A stretch of DNA of 64,000 bases from an uncultured Coriobacteriaceae bacterium (GCA_902791035.1 CADAUA010000009.1:1-64000); one strand, 5' to 3'. Positions 46,573 to 56,018 are shown, counted from the stretch's first letter. Notes: generated by a model from the letters alone, not told the origin. Numbers and translations are program-made.

Positions 46573-49488
46573 ATGGCAGAAGCAAAGCAAAAGCCAAAGA
46601 AGCAAAAGAAGCCGCTGACCAAGGCAAAGTGGCAGCGCAAGGCCATCATCACCGCAGTGATCGCCGCTGTCGTGATTGTGGCCCTCAACGTCGTGGCCGG
46701 CAACTTCAAGGCCGTCCTCGACAAGTACGTCGGCGCTGCCGAGTCCACGGTCAACGTGCCCGCGGAGGCAGCCAACTGGGACACCACCTACTACGAGAGC
46801 AAGTACCGCGGCCGCAACCAGGCCACCCAGGCCGGCAACGAGATCGTCAAGCAGGTCGAGGGCGAGGGCATCGTCCTTCTCAAGAACGACAACGGCACCC
46901 TGCCGCTCGACACCTCCAAGACCGTGAGCCTGATCGGCCGCTACGCGGCTGACCCCGTCTATGGCGGCGCGGGCTCCGGTACCGTGGACCCCAGCTCCTG
47001 CATCAACCTCTACCAGGGCCTGGCCGACGCCGGCTTCACCATCAACGACACGGCCTACGGCTGGATCAACGACAACTACGACAACTACGACAAGGCCGCC
47101 ATCACCATGGACGACCCCACGACGGCCTCCTACTACATCGGCGAGATCCCCTTCGCGGACTACTCCGCCGACGCCCAGGCCTCCCTTGACGGCACCACCG
47201 CCGTCGTCGTGCTCGGCCGTGGCGGCGGCGAGGGCGGCGACCTCTCGCGCGACCTCAAGGCCACCCTGGACTCCGGCGTGTCCTCCAAGTTCACCGCGAA
47301 CAACGAGACCGCCAACTACGAGGACGGCCAGCATGAGCTCGAGCTGACCAAGGAGGAGAAGGACCTCCTGGCTGCCGCCAAGGAGCACTGCGACAAGGTC
47401 GTCGTGGTCCTCAACATGTCCACCACCATGGAGCTCGGTCCCCTGGTGGACCCCTCCAGCCCCTACGCGGCTGACGCCATCATCGAGGTCGGCTCGCTGG
47501 GCGCCACCGGCGCCGACGCCGTGGGCCAGGTGCTCGCGGGTGCCGTGAACCCCTCCGGCAAGACCACCGACCTCTGGGCCGCGGACTTCACCGCCGACCC
47601 CACCTTCCACAACTTCGGCTCCTACCAGTACACCGACATCTCCGGCTACTACACCCAAACCGGCGACAAGGCCTACTTCGTGGAGTACGAGGAGGGCATC
47701 TACTACGGCTACCGCTACTACGAGACGGCCGCCGTGGAGGCTGCCAACGGCAACTATGACGGCTTTGACTATGACACCGCCGTCGTGTACCCGTTCGGCT
47801 ACGGCCTGTCCTACACCACCTTCAACAAGTCCCTGGACTCCGTGACCGTGGACGGCGAGGACGTCGTTGCCAACGTCACCATCACCAACACCGGCTCCGT
47901 GGCCGGCAAGGACGTGGCCGAGGTCTACTACAGCGCCCCCTACACCCCGGGTGGCCTTGAGAAGTCCGCGGTCGTGCTGGGCGGCTTCGAGAAGACCAAG
48001 CTCCTTGAGCCCGGCGAGTCCCAGACCCTGACCGTGACCTTCCCCGTGCGCAGCATGGCCTCCTACAGCTCCGACGAGCAGGCCTACGTGCTCGACGCCG
48101 GCGACTACGTGGTGAGCCTGCGCTCCGACTCGCACACCGTGCTCGCCGAGCAGACCCTGACGCTTGACGCCGACAAGTACACCACCGACTCCGCGACCGG
48201 CAACGAGATCTCCAACAAGTTCGACGACACCACCCAGTACATGGAGAAGAACTGCAAGACCTTCTCGCGCGCGGACTTCGCAGGCACCTTCCCCGACGGC
48301 GCCCAGGACAAGACCACCGCTGACGCCGGCATCACCATCGAGAAGTACGACTACAAGGCCGCCGTGGACGACTCCGCCACCATGCCCACCACCGGTGCGG
48401 ACAACGGTGTCTCCCTGATCGACCTGCGTGGCAAGGACTACGACGACCCCATGTGGGACCAGCTGCTCGACCAACTGACCGCCGACGACATGGTCTCCAT
48501 GTTCAACGAGGACGCCTACAACACCCCGGCCCTGGGCAAGATCGCCAAGCCCGAGACCAAGGAGCCCGACGGCCCTGCCGGCTTCACCTCCCTCATGGGC
48601 CCCACCGGCAACACCTCCTACTGCTCCGAGGTCGTCATGGCACAGACCTGGAACAAGGAGCTCATGCGCCTGCTGGGCCAGACCGTAGGTGACGAGGCCC
48701 TGGCCTCCGGCTACAACGGCTGGTACGCGCCTGCAATGAACACGCACCGCTCGCCCTTCGCCGGCCGTAACTTCGAGTACTACTCCGAGGACCCCGTCCT
48801 CGCCGGCGAGCTCGCCTCCCAGGTCGTTGCCGGTTGTGCTGAGAAGGGCTGCTACGCCATGATCAAGCACTTCGCCCTCAACGACCAGGAGACCAACCGC
48901 AACGCCCACATCATGACCTGGGCCACCGAGCAGACCATCCGCGAGATCTACCTCAAGCCCTTCGAGTACTGCGTCAAGGGCCCCAAGATCGAGATGAAGT
49001 ACCTCGCCGATGAGAACGGCACCGTGGCCACCAAGGAGATGCCCCCCTGCACGGCCGTCATGAGCTCCTTCAACTACATCGGCACCGAGTGGGCCGGCGG
49101 CCGCAAGAGCCTGCTCACCGGGATCCTCCGCGACGAGTGGGGATTCCAGGGCGTGGTGATCACCGACTTCAACCTCTACGACTACATGGACAAGATGCAG
49201 TCCGTCTACGCCGGTGGCGACATCCAGCTGACCTACTCCGCCATGACCGGTCCCTTCGCGGACACCACCAGCGCCTCCGCCGTCACCGCGCTGCGCACCG
49301 CGGCCCACAACCTGCTCTTCACCGTGGCCAACTCCAACGCCATGAACGGCTTCGCGCCCGGCACCACCATCACCTACGGCATCGCGCCGTGGCAGCTGAT
49401 GATCTGGGGCGTCAGCGCCGTGGTGGGCCTGATAGCCCTTCTCGTGATCCTGCTGAGCCACAAGCGCGTGCCCAAGGACGCCAAGTAG
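46573..49488 (+). CDS. Domain-permuted, membrane-anchored GH3 beta-glucosidase
   Basis: Glycoside hydrolase family 3 protein of 971 residues with reversed domain order. After a Lys-rich start and a membrane helix (23-43) come the GH3 C-terminal alpha/beta domain (EGIVLLKNDNGTLPL, near 100), an FnIII-like domain (VTNTGSVAGKDVAEVY, near 440), and then the TIM-barrel (GPAGFTSLMGPTG; SPFAGRNFEYYSEDP; IKHFALNDQETNR) with the nucleophile Asp865 in VVITDFN. A second membrane helix (about 938-960) closes the protein. Reversed GH3s are known from rumen Clostridia (family knowledge), but two anchors are unusual. The expected substrate is a beta-glucoside; the orientation relative to the membrane is unknown. 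Confidence 0.92.
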   Translation: MAEAKQKPKKQKKPLTKAKWQRKAIITAVIAAVVIVALNVVAGNFKAVLDKYVGAAESTVNVPAEAANWDTTYYESKYRGRNQATQAGNEIVKQVEGEGIVLLKNDNGTLPLDTSKTVSLIGRYAADPVYGGAGSGTVDPSSCINLYQGLADAGFTINDTAYGWINDNYDNYDKAAITMDDPTTASYYIGEIPFADYSADAQASLDGTTAVVVLGRGGGEGGDLSRDLKATLDSGVSSKFTANNETANYEDGQHELELTKEEKDLLAAAKEHCDKVVVVLNMSTTMELGPLVDPSSPYAADAIIEVGSLGATGADAVGQVLAGAVNPSGKTTDLWAADFTADPTFHNFGSYQYTDISGYYTQTGDKAYFVEYEEGIYYGYRYYETAAVEAANGNYDGFDYDTAVVYPFGYGLSYTTFNKSLDSVTVDGEDVVANVTITNTGSVAGKDVAEVYYSAPYTPGGLEKSAVVLGGFEKTKLLEPGESQTLTVTFPVRSMASYSSDEQAYVLDAGDYVVSLRSDSHTVLAEQTLTLDADKYTTDSATGNEISNKFDDTTQYMEKNCKTFSRADFAGTFPDGAQDKTTADAGITIEKYDYKAAVDDSATMPTTGADNGVSLIDLRGKDYDDPMWDQLLDQLTADDMVSMFNEDAYNTPALGKIAKPETKEPDGPAGFTSLMGPTGNTSYCSEVVMAQTWNKELMRLLGQTVGDEALASGYNGWYAPAMNTHRSPFAGRNFEYYSEDPVLAGELASQVVAGCAEKGCYAMIKHFALNDQETNRNAHIMTWATEQTIREIYLKPFEYCVKGPKIEMKYLADENGTVATKEMPPCTAVMSSFNYIGTEWAGGRKSLLTGILRDEWGFQGVVITDFNLYDYMDKMQSVYAGGDIQLTYSAMTGPFADTTSASAVTALRTAAHNLLFTVANSNAMNGFAPGTTITYGIAPWQLMIWGVSAVVGLIALLVILLSHKRVPKDAK

Positions 49489-49530
49489 GCTAGCGCCCGC
49501 GGGTGTGCGAGCACCCAGGGAAAGCACCAC

Positions 49531-49602
49531 GCGGCGGGGATGCTCCCTTCCCCGCCGCACCCTTCCCGGGGCCGGCACCCATCCGCGGTGCCGGCCCCCT
49601 TT
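49531..49602 (+). terminator. Two hairpins after the first GH3 gene
   Basis: GCGGCGGGG / CCCCGCCGC (49531-49539, 49550-49558) is followed by GGGGCCGGCAC / GTGCCGGCCCC (49568-49578, 49588-49598) with CTTTGTG. The second is a usable intrinsic terminator and would partly insulate the two GH3 genes. The rest of the gap up to 49793 holds no gene. Confidence 0.75.
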
Positions 49603-49793
49603 GTGCAGGTAGGTCATGGTATGGGACCACTCCCGCGCACGAACGACGTCCACCGCGCCATGACCGGCTCGGCCCTACCAAACACGTCCGCCAGGCGACC
49701 GAATATGTCCCAAACGGCGCGCGGGGGCCGCAGGCTCGTATCATCTTCCCCGATGGGATGGAATGGAATTCCTCTAAGCAAAGGAGAGCGCAC

Positions 49794-52289
49794 ATGACTA
49801 TCGACGAGCTCATCTCGTCCCTGTCGCTCGAGGAGAAGTGCGCCCTGCTCCAGGGCGCCACCACCTTCGGCAGCAGGGGCAACGAGCGACTCGGCATCCC
49901 CGAGATGCTCTTCTCGGACGGCCCCAACGGCCTGCGTCACCAGGCCGGCGCCGCCGACCATCTGGGCCTCAATGGCTCCGAGCCGGCGACCTGCTTCCCC
50001 ACGGCGGTTACCGTGGCAAACACCTGGGACCCCGAGCTGGCCGAGGAGGAGGGCAAGGCGCTGGGCGAGGAGGCTGCCGTGCAGGGCGTGGGCACGCTCC
50101 TGGGCCCCGGCCTCTGCATCAAGCGCAGCCCGCTCTGCGGCCGCAACTTCGAGTACTTCTCGGAGGACCCCTACCTGGCAGGCAAGATGGCTGCCGCCTA
50201 CGTGCGCGGCGTCCAGTCCAAGGGCGTGGCCGCCTGCCCCAAGCACTTTGCCGTGAACTCCCAGGAGACCCGCCGCCAGGCCTCCGACTCCGTGATCGAC
50301 GAGCGCACGATGCGCGAGATCTACCTCACCGGCTTCGAGATCGTGGTGCGCGAGGCCAAGCCTTGGTCGATCATGAGCTCCTACAACCTGATCAACGGCA
50401 CCTATGCCAACGAGGACAAGCACCTGCTCAAGGACATCCTGCGCGACGAGTGGGGCTTCGACGGCGCCGTCGTGACCGACTGGGGCGGCTCCAACGACCA
50501 CACCGAGGGCGTCCGTGCCGGCTCCACCTTCGAGATGCCCGCCCCCGGCATGAACTCCGTGCGTGAGCTCGTGGATGCCGTGCATGCCGGCAGGATCTCC
50601 GAGGACGTGGTGAACGACCGGGTACGCGAGGCCCTGGAGCTCGTGCTCAGGACCCGCGAGGCCGTGGAGGAGGCTCCCCAGCAGTTCGACCTGGAGGGCC
50701 ACCACGCCCTTGCCCGCAGGATCGCCACCGAAGGTTGCGTGCTTCTCAAGAACGAGGGCATCCTGCCGCTCGCCCAGGGCACCAAGGTGGCCCTGGTGGG
50801 CGACTTCGCCCAGACCCCGCGCTACCAGGGCGCCGGCTCCTCCATGGTCAACTCCACCAAGGTGGACTCCGTGCTCGACAAGATCGGCGAGTCCGGTCTG
50901 CAGATGGTGGGCTTCGAGCCGGGCTTCGAGCGCCTGGGCGGCGAGAACGATGCCAAGAAGAAGGCCGCCCTCGACCTTGCCGGCAAGGCGGACGTCGTCC
51001 TTCTCTGCATGGCCCTCGACGAGGTGGCCGAGTCCGAGGGTGCCGACCGTCGCAGCATGAAGGTCAACCAGAACCAGGTCGAGCTCCTCGCCGAGCTGCG
51101 TGCCGTCAACCCCAACGTCGTGGTCCTTCTCTCCGCCGGCTCCTGCGTCGAGTCCGCCTGGATGGAGGACGCCAAGGCAGTGGTCTACCAGGCCCTGGGT
51201 GGCCAGGCCGGTGCCGGCGCCGTGCTCGACGTCGTGACTGGCAAGGCCTGCCCCTCCGGCAAGCTCACCGAGACCTGGCCCGAGAGCCTCGAGGACACCC
51301 CCACCGCGGATCGCTTCCCCTCCGAGGCCAAGTCCGCCGAGTACCGCGAGGGCCTCTACGTGGGCTATCGCTACTACCAGACGGCCGGTGTGGATGTGGC
51401 CTTCCCCTTTGGCTACGGACTTTCCTACACGACCTTCGAGTACTCCGACCTGGAGCTCGGCGAATGGGACGTGAGCTTTACCGTAAAGAACACCGGCCTC
51501 GTCCCGGGCGCCGAGGTTGCCCAGGTCTACGTGGCCAAGCCCGAGCATGAGGTCTTCCGTCCCGCGCAGGAGCTCAAAGGCTTCCAGCGCGTGGAGCTCG
51601 CACCCGGCGAGTCCAAGCGCGTGACCATCGAGCTGGGCGACAAGGCCTTCCGCTACTTCAACGTGGAGACCAACGCCTGGGAGGTCGAGGGTGGCACCTA
51701 CGAGGTCCGCGTGGCGGCCTCCAGCGAGGACGTACGCCTGACCGGCACCGTGGAGATCTCCGGCTCCGGCGCCAAGAACCCCTACGAGGGCCTCGACATG
51801 GCGCCCTACGAGACAGGTTCCGTGCAGCACGTGGACGACGCCCACTTCGCCGCCCTCCTTGGCCACGACGTCCCCGCCAACGAGGCCAAGATCGACCGCA
51901 ACATGTGCTTCCGCGACCTCAACCACGGCCGCTCGCCGCTCTTCTGGATCGTGTGGCTGGTCCTCAAGCTCATGAAGGATGCCGCCGACAAGTCCGGCAC
52001 CCCCAACCTCAACGTCCTCTTCATCTGGAACATGCCCCTGCGCGCCCTCGCCAAGATGACGAGCGGCATGCTGGACATGGGCGTGGTGGACGCGCTCGTA
52101 CGCGAGATCAGCTGGTGGGGCCTTACCGCCGGTGCCATCGCCCTCATGTGCAAGCTGGCGCTGGGCTGGGGCTTCATCGCCACCTGGCTCCTGCTCGCCC
52201 TGATCCCGCTGCTCTTCGCCCTTGTCGTCAACCTCGTAAAGAACGCCGGCATGTCCAGCAAGCTGGCCAAGCTCGAGGCAAAGAACTAG
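49794..52289 (+). CDS. GH3 beta-glucosidase with C-terminal membrane domain
   Basis: Family 3 glycoside hydrolase of 831 residues in the usual order: TIM barrel (LFSDGPNGLR; SPLCGRNFEYFSEDP; PKHFAVNSQETRR; nucleophile Asp229 in AVVTDWGGS), alpha/beta domain (EGCVLLKNEGILPL near 310), FnIII domain (VKNTGLVPGAEVAQVYV near 563). The last ~125 residues are additional: an Asn/Arg segment, then hydrophobic helices (SPLFWIVWLVLKLM; WGFIATWLLLALIPLLFALVV), so it is tail-anchored. AAGGAG precedes the ATG. It has no secretion signal, so the catalytic part may be cytoplasmic. It stands between a differently built GH3 and a GtrA-like gene. Confidence 0.94.
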   Translation: MTIDELISSLSLEEKCALLQGATTFGSRGNERLGIPEMLFSDGPNGLRHQAGAADHLGLNGSEPATCFPTAVTVANTWDPELAEEEGKALGEEAAVQGVGTLLGPGLCIKRSPLCGRNFEYFSEDPYLAGKMAAAYVRGVQSKGVAACPKHFAVNSQETRRQASDSVIDERTMREIYLTGFEIVVREAKPWSIMSSYNLINGTYANEDKHLLKDILRDEWGFDGAVVTDWGGSNDHTEGVRAGSTFEMPAPGMNSVRELVDAVHAGRISEDVVNDRVREALELVLRTREAVEEAPQQFDLEGHHALARRIATEGCVLLKNEGILPLAQGTKVALVGDFAQTPRYQGAGSSMVNSTKVDSVLDKIGESGLQMVGFEPGFERLGGENDAKKKAALDLAGKADVVLLCMALDEVAESEGADRRSMKVNQNQVELLAELRAVNPNVVVLLSAGSCVESAWMEDAKAVVYQALGGQAGAGAVLDVVTGKACPSGKLTETWPESLEDTPTADRFPSEAKSAEYREGLYVGYRYYQTAGVDVAFPFGYGLSYTTFEYSDLELGEWDVSFTVKNTGLVPGAEVAQVYVAKPEHEVFRPAQELKGFQRVELAPGESKRVTIELGDKAFRYFNVETNAWEVEGGTYEVRVAASSEDVRLTGTVEISGSGAKNPYEGLDMAPYETGSVQHVDDAHFAALLGHDVPANEAKIDRNMCFRDLNHGRSPLFWIVWLVLKLMKDAADKSGTPNLNVLFIWNMPLRALAKMTSGMLDMGVVDALVREISWWGLTAGAIALMCKLALGWGFIATWLLLALIPLLFALVVNLVKNAGMSSKLAKLEAKN

Positions 52290-52334
52290 CACTCACCCGC
52301 GACCGAACCCCAACGACCAAGAAAGGAACCGTCC

Positions 52335-52895
52335 ATGAGCGATAAGACCGAGAAGACCGGCTTTGCCAAGTGGAAGGACGAGCACAACGACCTCTGGGAG
52401 TTCATCCTCTTCAACATCCTGTCCAACATCTCCACCATCACGCGCTTCGTGTGCACCTGGGTGGGCACCGCCATCTTCATCAACGCCATGCAGATGACCC
52501 AGCCCTTCCAGTTCCTGATCTTCAACTACACCACCCCTGGATCCAACGGCCTGGGTGGCTTCATCACCTTCCTCATCGCCGAGGTCCTGGCGCAGGTCGT
52601 GAACTTCTTCGTGCAGATGAAGTGGGTCTTCAAGTCCGATGCCTCCTTCTCCGAGGCTGCCCCCAAGTACGCCGCCCTTGCCGTGCTCATCGTGGTCGTA
52701 AACCTGATCCTGCCGGGCTACGTGACCAACCTCTGCCAGAACTCCTTCGGCATGAGTGCGGAGCTCGCCGGCACCATCGCCTCCGTGGTCAACACCCTGC
52801 TGGCCGTGATCGTGAGCTTCCCGCTCCTCAAGTTCTGGATCATGCCCGACGAGAAGACCGTGGCCAAGCGCGAGGCCAAGAAGGCCGCCAAGTAG
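52335..52895 (+). CDS. GtrA-like small membrane protein
   Basis: Four-helix membrane protein of 186 residues. Hydrophobic segments lie near residues 30-52, 70-95, 112-130 and 145-165; QVVNFFVQMKWVFKSD near the second loop is the typical GtrA motif (N-F-x-x-x-K-x-W-V-F). GtrA proteins take part in moving lipid-linked sugars or in cell-wall polysaccharide synthesis. A ribosome site AAGGAA lies 6 bases before the ATG, 45 bases after the second GH3. Its presence in a GH3 operon suggests that the GH3 enzymes work on membrane-linked or surface glycans (inference). Confidence 0.85.
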   Translation: MSDKTEKTGFAKWKDEHNDLWEFILFNILSNISTITRFVCTWVGTAIFINAMQMTQPFQFLIFNYTTPGSNGLGGFITFLIAEVLAQVVNFFVQMKWVFKSDASFSEAAPKYAALAVLIVVVNLILPGYVTNLCQNSFGMSAELAGTIASVVNTLLAVIVSFPLLKFWIMPDEKTVAKREAKKAAK

Positions 52896-52938
52896 GTCGC
52901 TCGAGCCAGGTCGGAACCATCAGCTCGCCCCCTTCCCC

Positions 52939-52979
52939 AGGGCGCCGCAACCACTGGCTGCGGCGCCCTTCTCTGTGTC
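52939..52979 (+). terminator. Terminator of the GH3-GtrA operon
   Basis: AGGGCGCCGCA (52939-52949) pairs with TGCGGCGCCCT (52959-52969) and is followed by TCTCTGTGTC. It ends the plus-strand operon. Confidence 0.75.
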
Positions 52980-52983
52980 ACGG

Positions 52984-53041
52984 TGTCACGGCACCTCGGT
53001 CCTGCCTGTCACGGCACCTCGGTCCTGCCTGTCACGGCACC
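52984..53041. repeat. 23-bp tandem repeat (TGTCACGGCACCTCGG...)
   Basis: Two exact 23-base copies (52984-53006, 53007-53029) and 12 bases of a third (53030-53041), with further TGTCACGG copies at 52977 and 53045. It lies directly after the GH3 operon terminator and before the GTTGCC word array. No gene is visible from 52896 to 53585. Confidence 0.85.
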
Positions 53042-53056
53042 TGCTGTCACGGCCAT

Positions 53057-53306
53057 GTAGGCAACTCTGACCTGATACGTCCAAATCGGCTCTACCCGCC
53101 AGTTGCCCACGCCCCCGTCCGTAGGTGACTCCGGCTCAAGACGCCACAGTCGACTGCGACGCCCATTTACCCACATGTCGACCCGTGGGTAACTCTCAGA
53201 TCGACCATCGCGGTCGACTCCTGTGCCGGATCACCCACGTCTTTATATGGAGGGAACTCGGGTCTTGAGCATCCCGGTCACCCGCGGCACCAAGTTGCCT
53301 ACGTCC
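53057..53306. repeat. GTTGCCYACG word array, upstream flank of nuclease gene B
   Basis: Both orientations of a degenerate word: GTAGGCAACT (53058), AGTTGCCCACG (53101), CGTAGGTGACT (53120), TTTACCCACA (53166), GTGGGTAACT (53185), TCACCCACGT (53231), GTTGCCTACGTCC (53294). Adjacent copies form imperfect inverted pairs. The array ends about 280 bases before ATG 53586, and no words occur in between. Confidence 0.75.
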
Positions 53307-53585
53307 CCATCCGACGGGAACTTCATCCCTAGCCGTACCAACCCCACCTTACCCTCTCCACCATTCCTCCACAGGAAGCGCCACACACCTCGGACGAACC
53401 CGCAGACCATACCGCCCGTTGCCCCAAGGATGCACCGTGCTCGAAAAACGCCGTACGAGACGATATGTCCTCGCGAAATTGGGTAGCGTCACAAGCACGA
53501 CCAGACTCCCCACGCTGCAAGCAAACAAGGGCGTCCATAAGGACAGTCCTGTACGAACCTGCCCGCCAGCGTCGAAGGGAGCACC

Positions 53586-54602
53586 ATGTCCGTCATCATC
53601 TGTGGACCCACCGCCCTCGAGTGGCTCCGCGCCGTCCCGCCCAACGTCTGGGACATCCAGCCGCTGGACCGCGAAGTCGACCTCGAGCGGGAGCACACCG
53701 ACTTCCGCGAGGCGGCTCGTCTGGACCTCGCACGCGTGGGCGTAGAGCGCCGACCCCTCCACGTCCTCGTACCCAAGGGACACCGTCGCAGCGAGTCCGC
53801 CCTTGTCCACTCCCACGAGACGTCCCTGGCCACCCTACCGGCTGGGCTCGTCTTCGAGCCCAGTCCGGGAATCCTGGTCTGCGGACCTGAGCTGACCTTC
53901 TGCCAGCTGGCCCGCAAGCAGTCGCTCGTGGGGGCCACAGTGCTGGGATGCGAGCTCACCGCCCGCTACTCCCACTTCTCGAAGCTGGTTTCCGGCTACT
54001 ATGAGCGGCCCGCGCTCACCTCCCCAAAAAGGCTGCGGGAAGCCATGGACGAGCTCCGCGGCCTCTACGGACTGGCCGCAGCCCGCCGGGCACTCGCGCT
54101 GGTGCTCGAGGGGTCGCGCTCGCCCATGGAAACCGCCCTCGCCTGCGAGCTGAGCTTCCCCGTTGCCATGGGAGGGTGCGGCTTCGACCGCCCGCAGCTC
54201 AACTACGAGGTCAAACTCGATGACGTGGCGGCCCGTATTCTGGGCCAGCGCCACTGCTACCCAGACATCGCTTGGACTGACCAGCAGGTGGGCGTGGAGT
54301 ACGACAGCGACGAGTGGCACACCGACAAGGACCACGACCGTCGACGGGCAGAGGCGCTCTCCCACACGGGCTGGTCCACATACACGGTCGACCTCGACCA
54401 GATCCACAAGCCGAGCGAGCTCGCCAAGACCGTCGACTTCCTGGACGGCCTCCTACCCCGCCACGGTACGCCCGACCACGCCCAACAGCTGGAGCTGCAC
54501 GAGAGGCTACTCAAGGCCACGCGATTCGGGCTGGGTCTTGAGGCTGCGCTCTTCCCCTTTGCCCCACCGGCGAGCAGGGTCAAGATCCACTGCCATTCGT
54601 GA
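53586..54602 (+). CDS. DUF559/AbiEi-like predicted PD-(D/E)XK nuclease, copy B
   Basis: Protein of 338 residues, diverged paralogue of the gene at 4604. The N-terminal part (CGPTALEWLRAVPP; SPGILVCGPELTFCQLA near 98) and a helical middle (SPMETALACELSFP) lead to a C-terminal nuclease block HCYPDIAWTDQQVGVEYDSDEWH followed by DHDRRRAEALSHTGW and VDLDQI. The E-Y-D, Asp-x and WH residues match the DUF559/Vsr-like active-site pattern, so this copy looks catalytically intact. AGGGAG lies 6 bases before the ATG. Word arrays of GTTGCC(T/C)ACG flank it on both sides. Target and role are unknown; see findings. Confidence 0.8.
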   Translation: MSVIICGPTALEWLRAVPPNVWDIQPLDREVDLEREHTDFREAARLDLARVGVERRPLHVLVPKGHRRSESALVHSHETSLATLPAGLVFEPSPGILVCGPELTFCQLARKQSLVGATVLGCELTARYSHFSKLVSGYYERPALTSPKRLREAMDELRGLYGLAAARRALALVLEGSRSPMETALACELSFPVAMGGCGFDRPQLNYEVKLDDVAARILGQRHCYPDIAWTDQQVGVEYDSDEWHTDKDHDRRRAEALSHTGWSTYTVDLDQIHKPSELAKTVDFLDGLLPRHGTPDHAQQLELHERLLKATRFGLGLEAALFPFAPPASRVKIHCHS

Positions 54603-54658
54603 GTGACGCCGGCCCTCACCAGAGGCGTCGGTCTTCGTGGGGGACGCCCACAGGGGGA

Positions 54659-54881
54659 GTTGCCTACGGGAGCAGACGGGGGCAACTGGGGTGGCGAGGC
54701 TTTGGGGAGCGTCGAAGCCGGGGTTGCCTACGGGTGCGGACGTAGGCAACCCCGGCCTAGTTTCCCGCGAGGACCCGGGAGGTACAGTTGCCTACGCGTC
54801 CGGATGGGGGCAACTCGGTGGCGAGGCCATAAAGGCGCTCCAAACACGGACTCACCCACGGCTGGAACCGTGGGTGAGTCC
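54659..54881. repeat. GTTGCCTACG / CGTAGGCAAC hairpin array, downstream flank of nuclease gene B
   Basis: Four hairpins in a row: AGTTGCC / GGCAACT (54659-54688), a perfect GGGGTTGCCTACG / CGTAGGCAACCCC (54720-54732, 54741-54753), AGTTGCC / GGCAACT again (54786-54815), and a perfect GGACTCACCCACGG / CCGTGGGTGAGTCC (54848-54861, 54868-54881). The array begins 57 bases after the nuclease-like stop. Some hairpins are joined by GGTGGCGAGGC, which occurs twice. No gene is visible between 54603 and 54962. Confidence 0.9.
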
Positions 54882-54962
54882 GGATTCGATTGGGTTTCGT
54901 GCAGACAAGGACCGCGCAAGGACCCGCACCGACAAGTATCCGCGAGCCGGGAACGCCCGGCC

Positions 54963-55991
54963 CTACAGGCGCTCGGCCATCCTCAGCACCAGGTCCTCGG
55001 TCTTCTCCCAGCCCAGGCAGGCATCGGTGATTGACTTGCCGTACACGCCACCACCCACGGGCTGGTTGCCGTCCTCGATGTAGGACTCCACCATGAAGCC
55101 GCGGACGAGCCCGTGGATGGCCTCCGAGCGGCCCATGGAGTCGAGGACCTCGTTGACGATGCGAAGCTGCTCGAGCGGCCGCTTGCCGGAGTTGTCGTGG
55201 TTGCAGTCCACGACCACGGCCGGGTTCTCGTAGCGCTCGGGGGTGTACTTCTCGGCCAGGCGCTCCAGGTACTCGTAGTGGTAGTTGGGGTAGTTGATGC
55301 CGTCGAGCCCCACGTAGCCACGCAGCACCGCATGCGCGAGCGGGTTGCCCGTGGTCTCGACCTCCCAGTTGCGGTAGATGAAGGTCTGCTTGGCCTGGGC
55401 CGCCGTGATGGAGTTGAGCATGACGGCAGTCGAACCGCCGGTGGGGTTCTTGAGGCCCACGGGCACGGGGATGCCCGACGCCACCAGGCGGTGCTCCTGA
55501 TTCTCCACGGAACGGGCACCCACCGCCACGTAGGCCAGAAGGTCGATCAGGTACTGGTAGTTGGCCGGATAGAGCATCTCGTCGGCCGTGAACATCCCCG
55601 TCTCCTCCACCACGCGCAGGTGCATGTGGCGGATGGCCTTCACACCCTCCAGCAGGTCGGGCGCGCCGGTGGGGTCGGGGTTATGGAGAAGGCCCTTGTA
55701 GCCCGTGCCCTTGGTACGGGGTTTGTTCGTGTACACGCGAGGCACGATGACGACCTTCTCGGCCACGCGGTCGCGCAGGGCGGCCAGGCGGGTCATGTAG
55801 TCGAGGACGGCGTCCTCGTTGTCGGCCGAGCAGGGGCCCACGAGGAGGAGTCGCTTGTCCGAGCGGCCGCAGATGACGTCGGCAACCTGGGCATCGAAGG
55901 CGGGCTTGCGGGCGGCCATCTCGGGTGAGAGGGCCATCTCCTCGCGGATCTCCTTGGGGATGGGCAGGCGGCGCTTGAAGTTCATGGTCAT
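54963..55991 (-). CDS. DAHP synthase, type I (3-deoxy-7-phosphoheptulonate synthase)
   Basis: First enzyme of the shikimate pathway, 342 residues, joining phosphoenolpyruvate and erythrose-4-phosphate. Landmarks: LLLVGPCSADNEDAVLDY near 50, PRVYTNKPRTKGTGYKGLLHNP, GARSVENQEHR, GLKNPTGGS, VVDCNHDNSGKRP and VYGKSITDACLGW. This is the E. coli AroF/G/H type. AAGGTGG 5 bases before ATG 55991 decides the start; a GTG at 56000 and an ATG at 55985 are alternatives. It is divergent from the C69 dipeptidase gene across a small palindrome. Confidence 0.94.
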   Translation of the reverse strand: MTMNFKRRLPIPKEIREEMALSPEMAARKPAFDAQVADVICGRSDKRLLLVGPCSADNEDAVLDYMTRLAALRDRVAEKVVIVPRVYTNKPRTKGTGYKGLLHNPDPTGAPDLLEGVKAIRHMHLRVVEETGMFTADEMLYPANYQYLIDLLAYVAVGARSVENQEHRLVASGIPVPVGLKNPTGGSTAVMLNSITAAQAKQTFIYRNWEVETTGNPLAHAVLRGYVGLDGINYPNYHYEYLERLAEKYTPERYENPAVVVDCNHDNSGKRPLEQLRIVNEVLDSMGRSEAIHGLVRGFMVESYIEDGNQPVGGGVYGKSITDACLGWEKTEDLVLRMAERL

Positions 55992-56018
55992 GGTGACCAC
56001 CTTTCGTCGGCGTGAATG

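Noticed and set aside
53223-53486. 87-codon plus-strand frame in the word array before nuclease gene B
   Set aside because: Pro/Thr/Arg-rich translation without a start signal or family resemblance.
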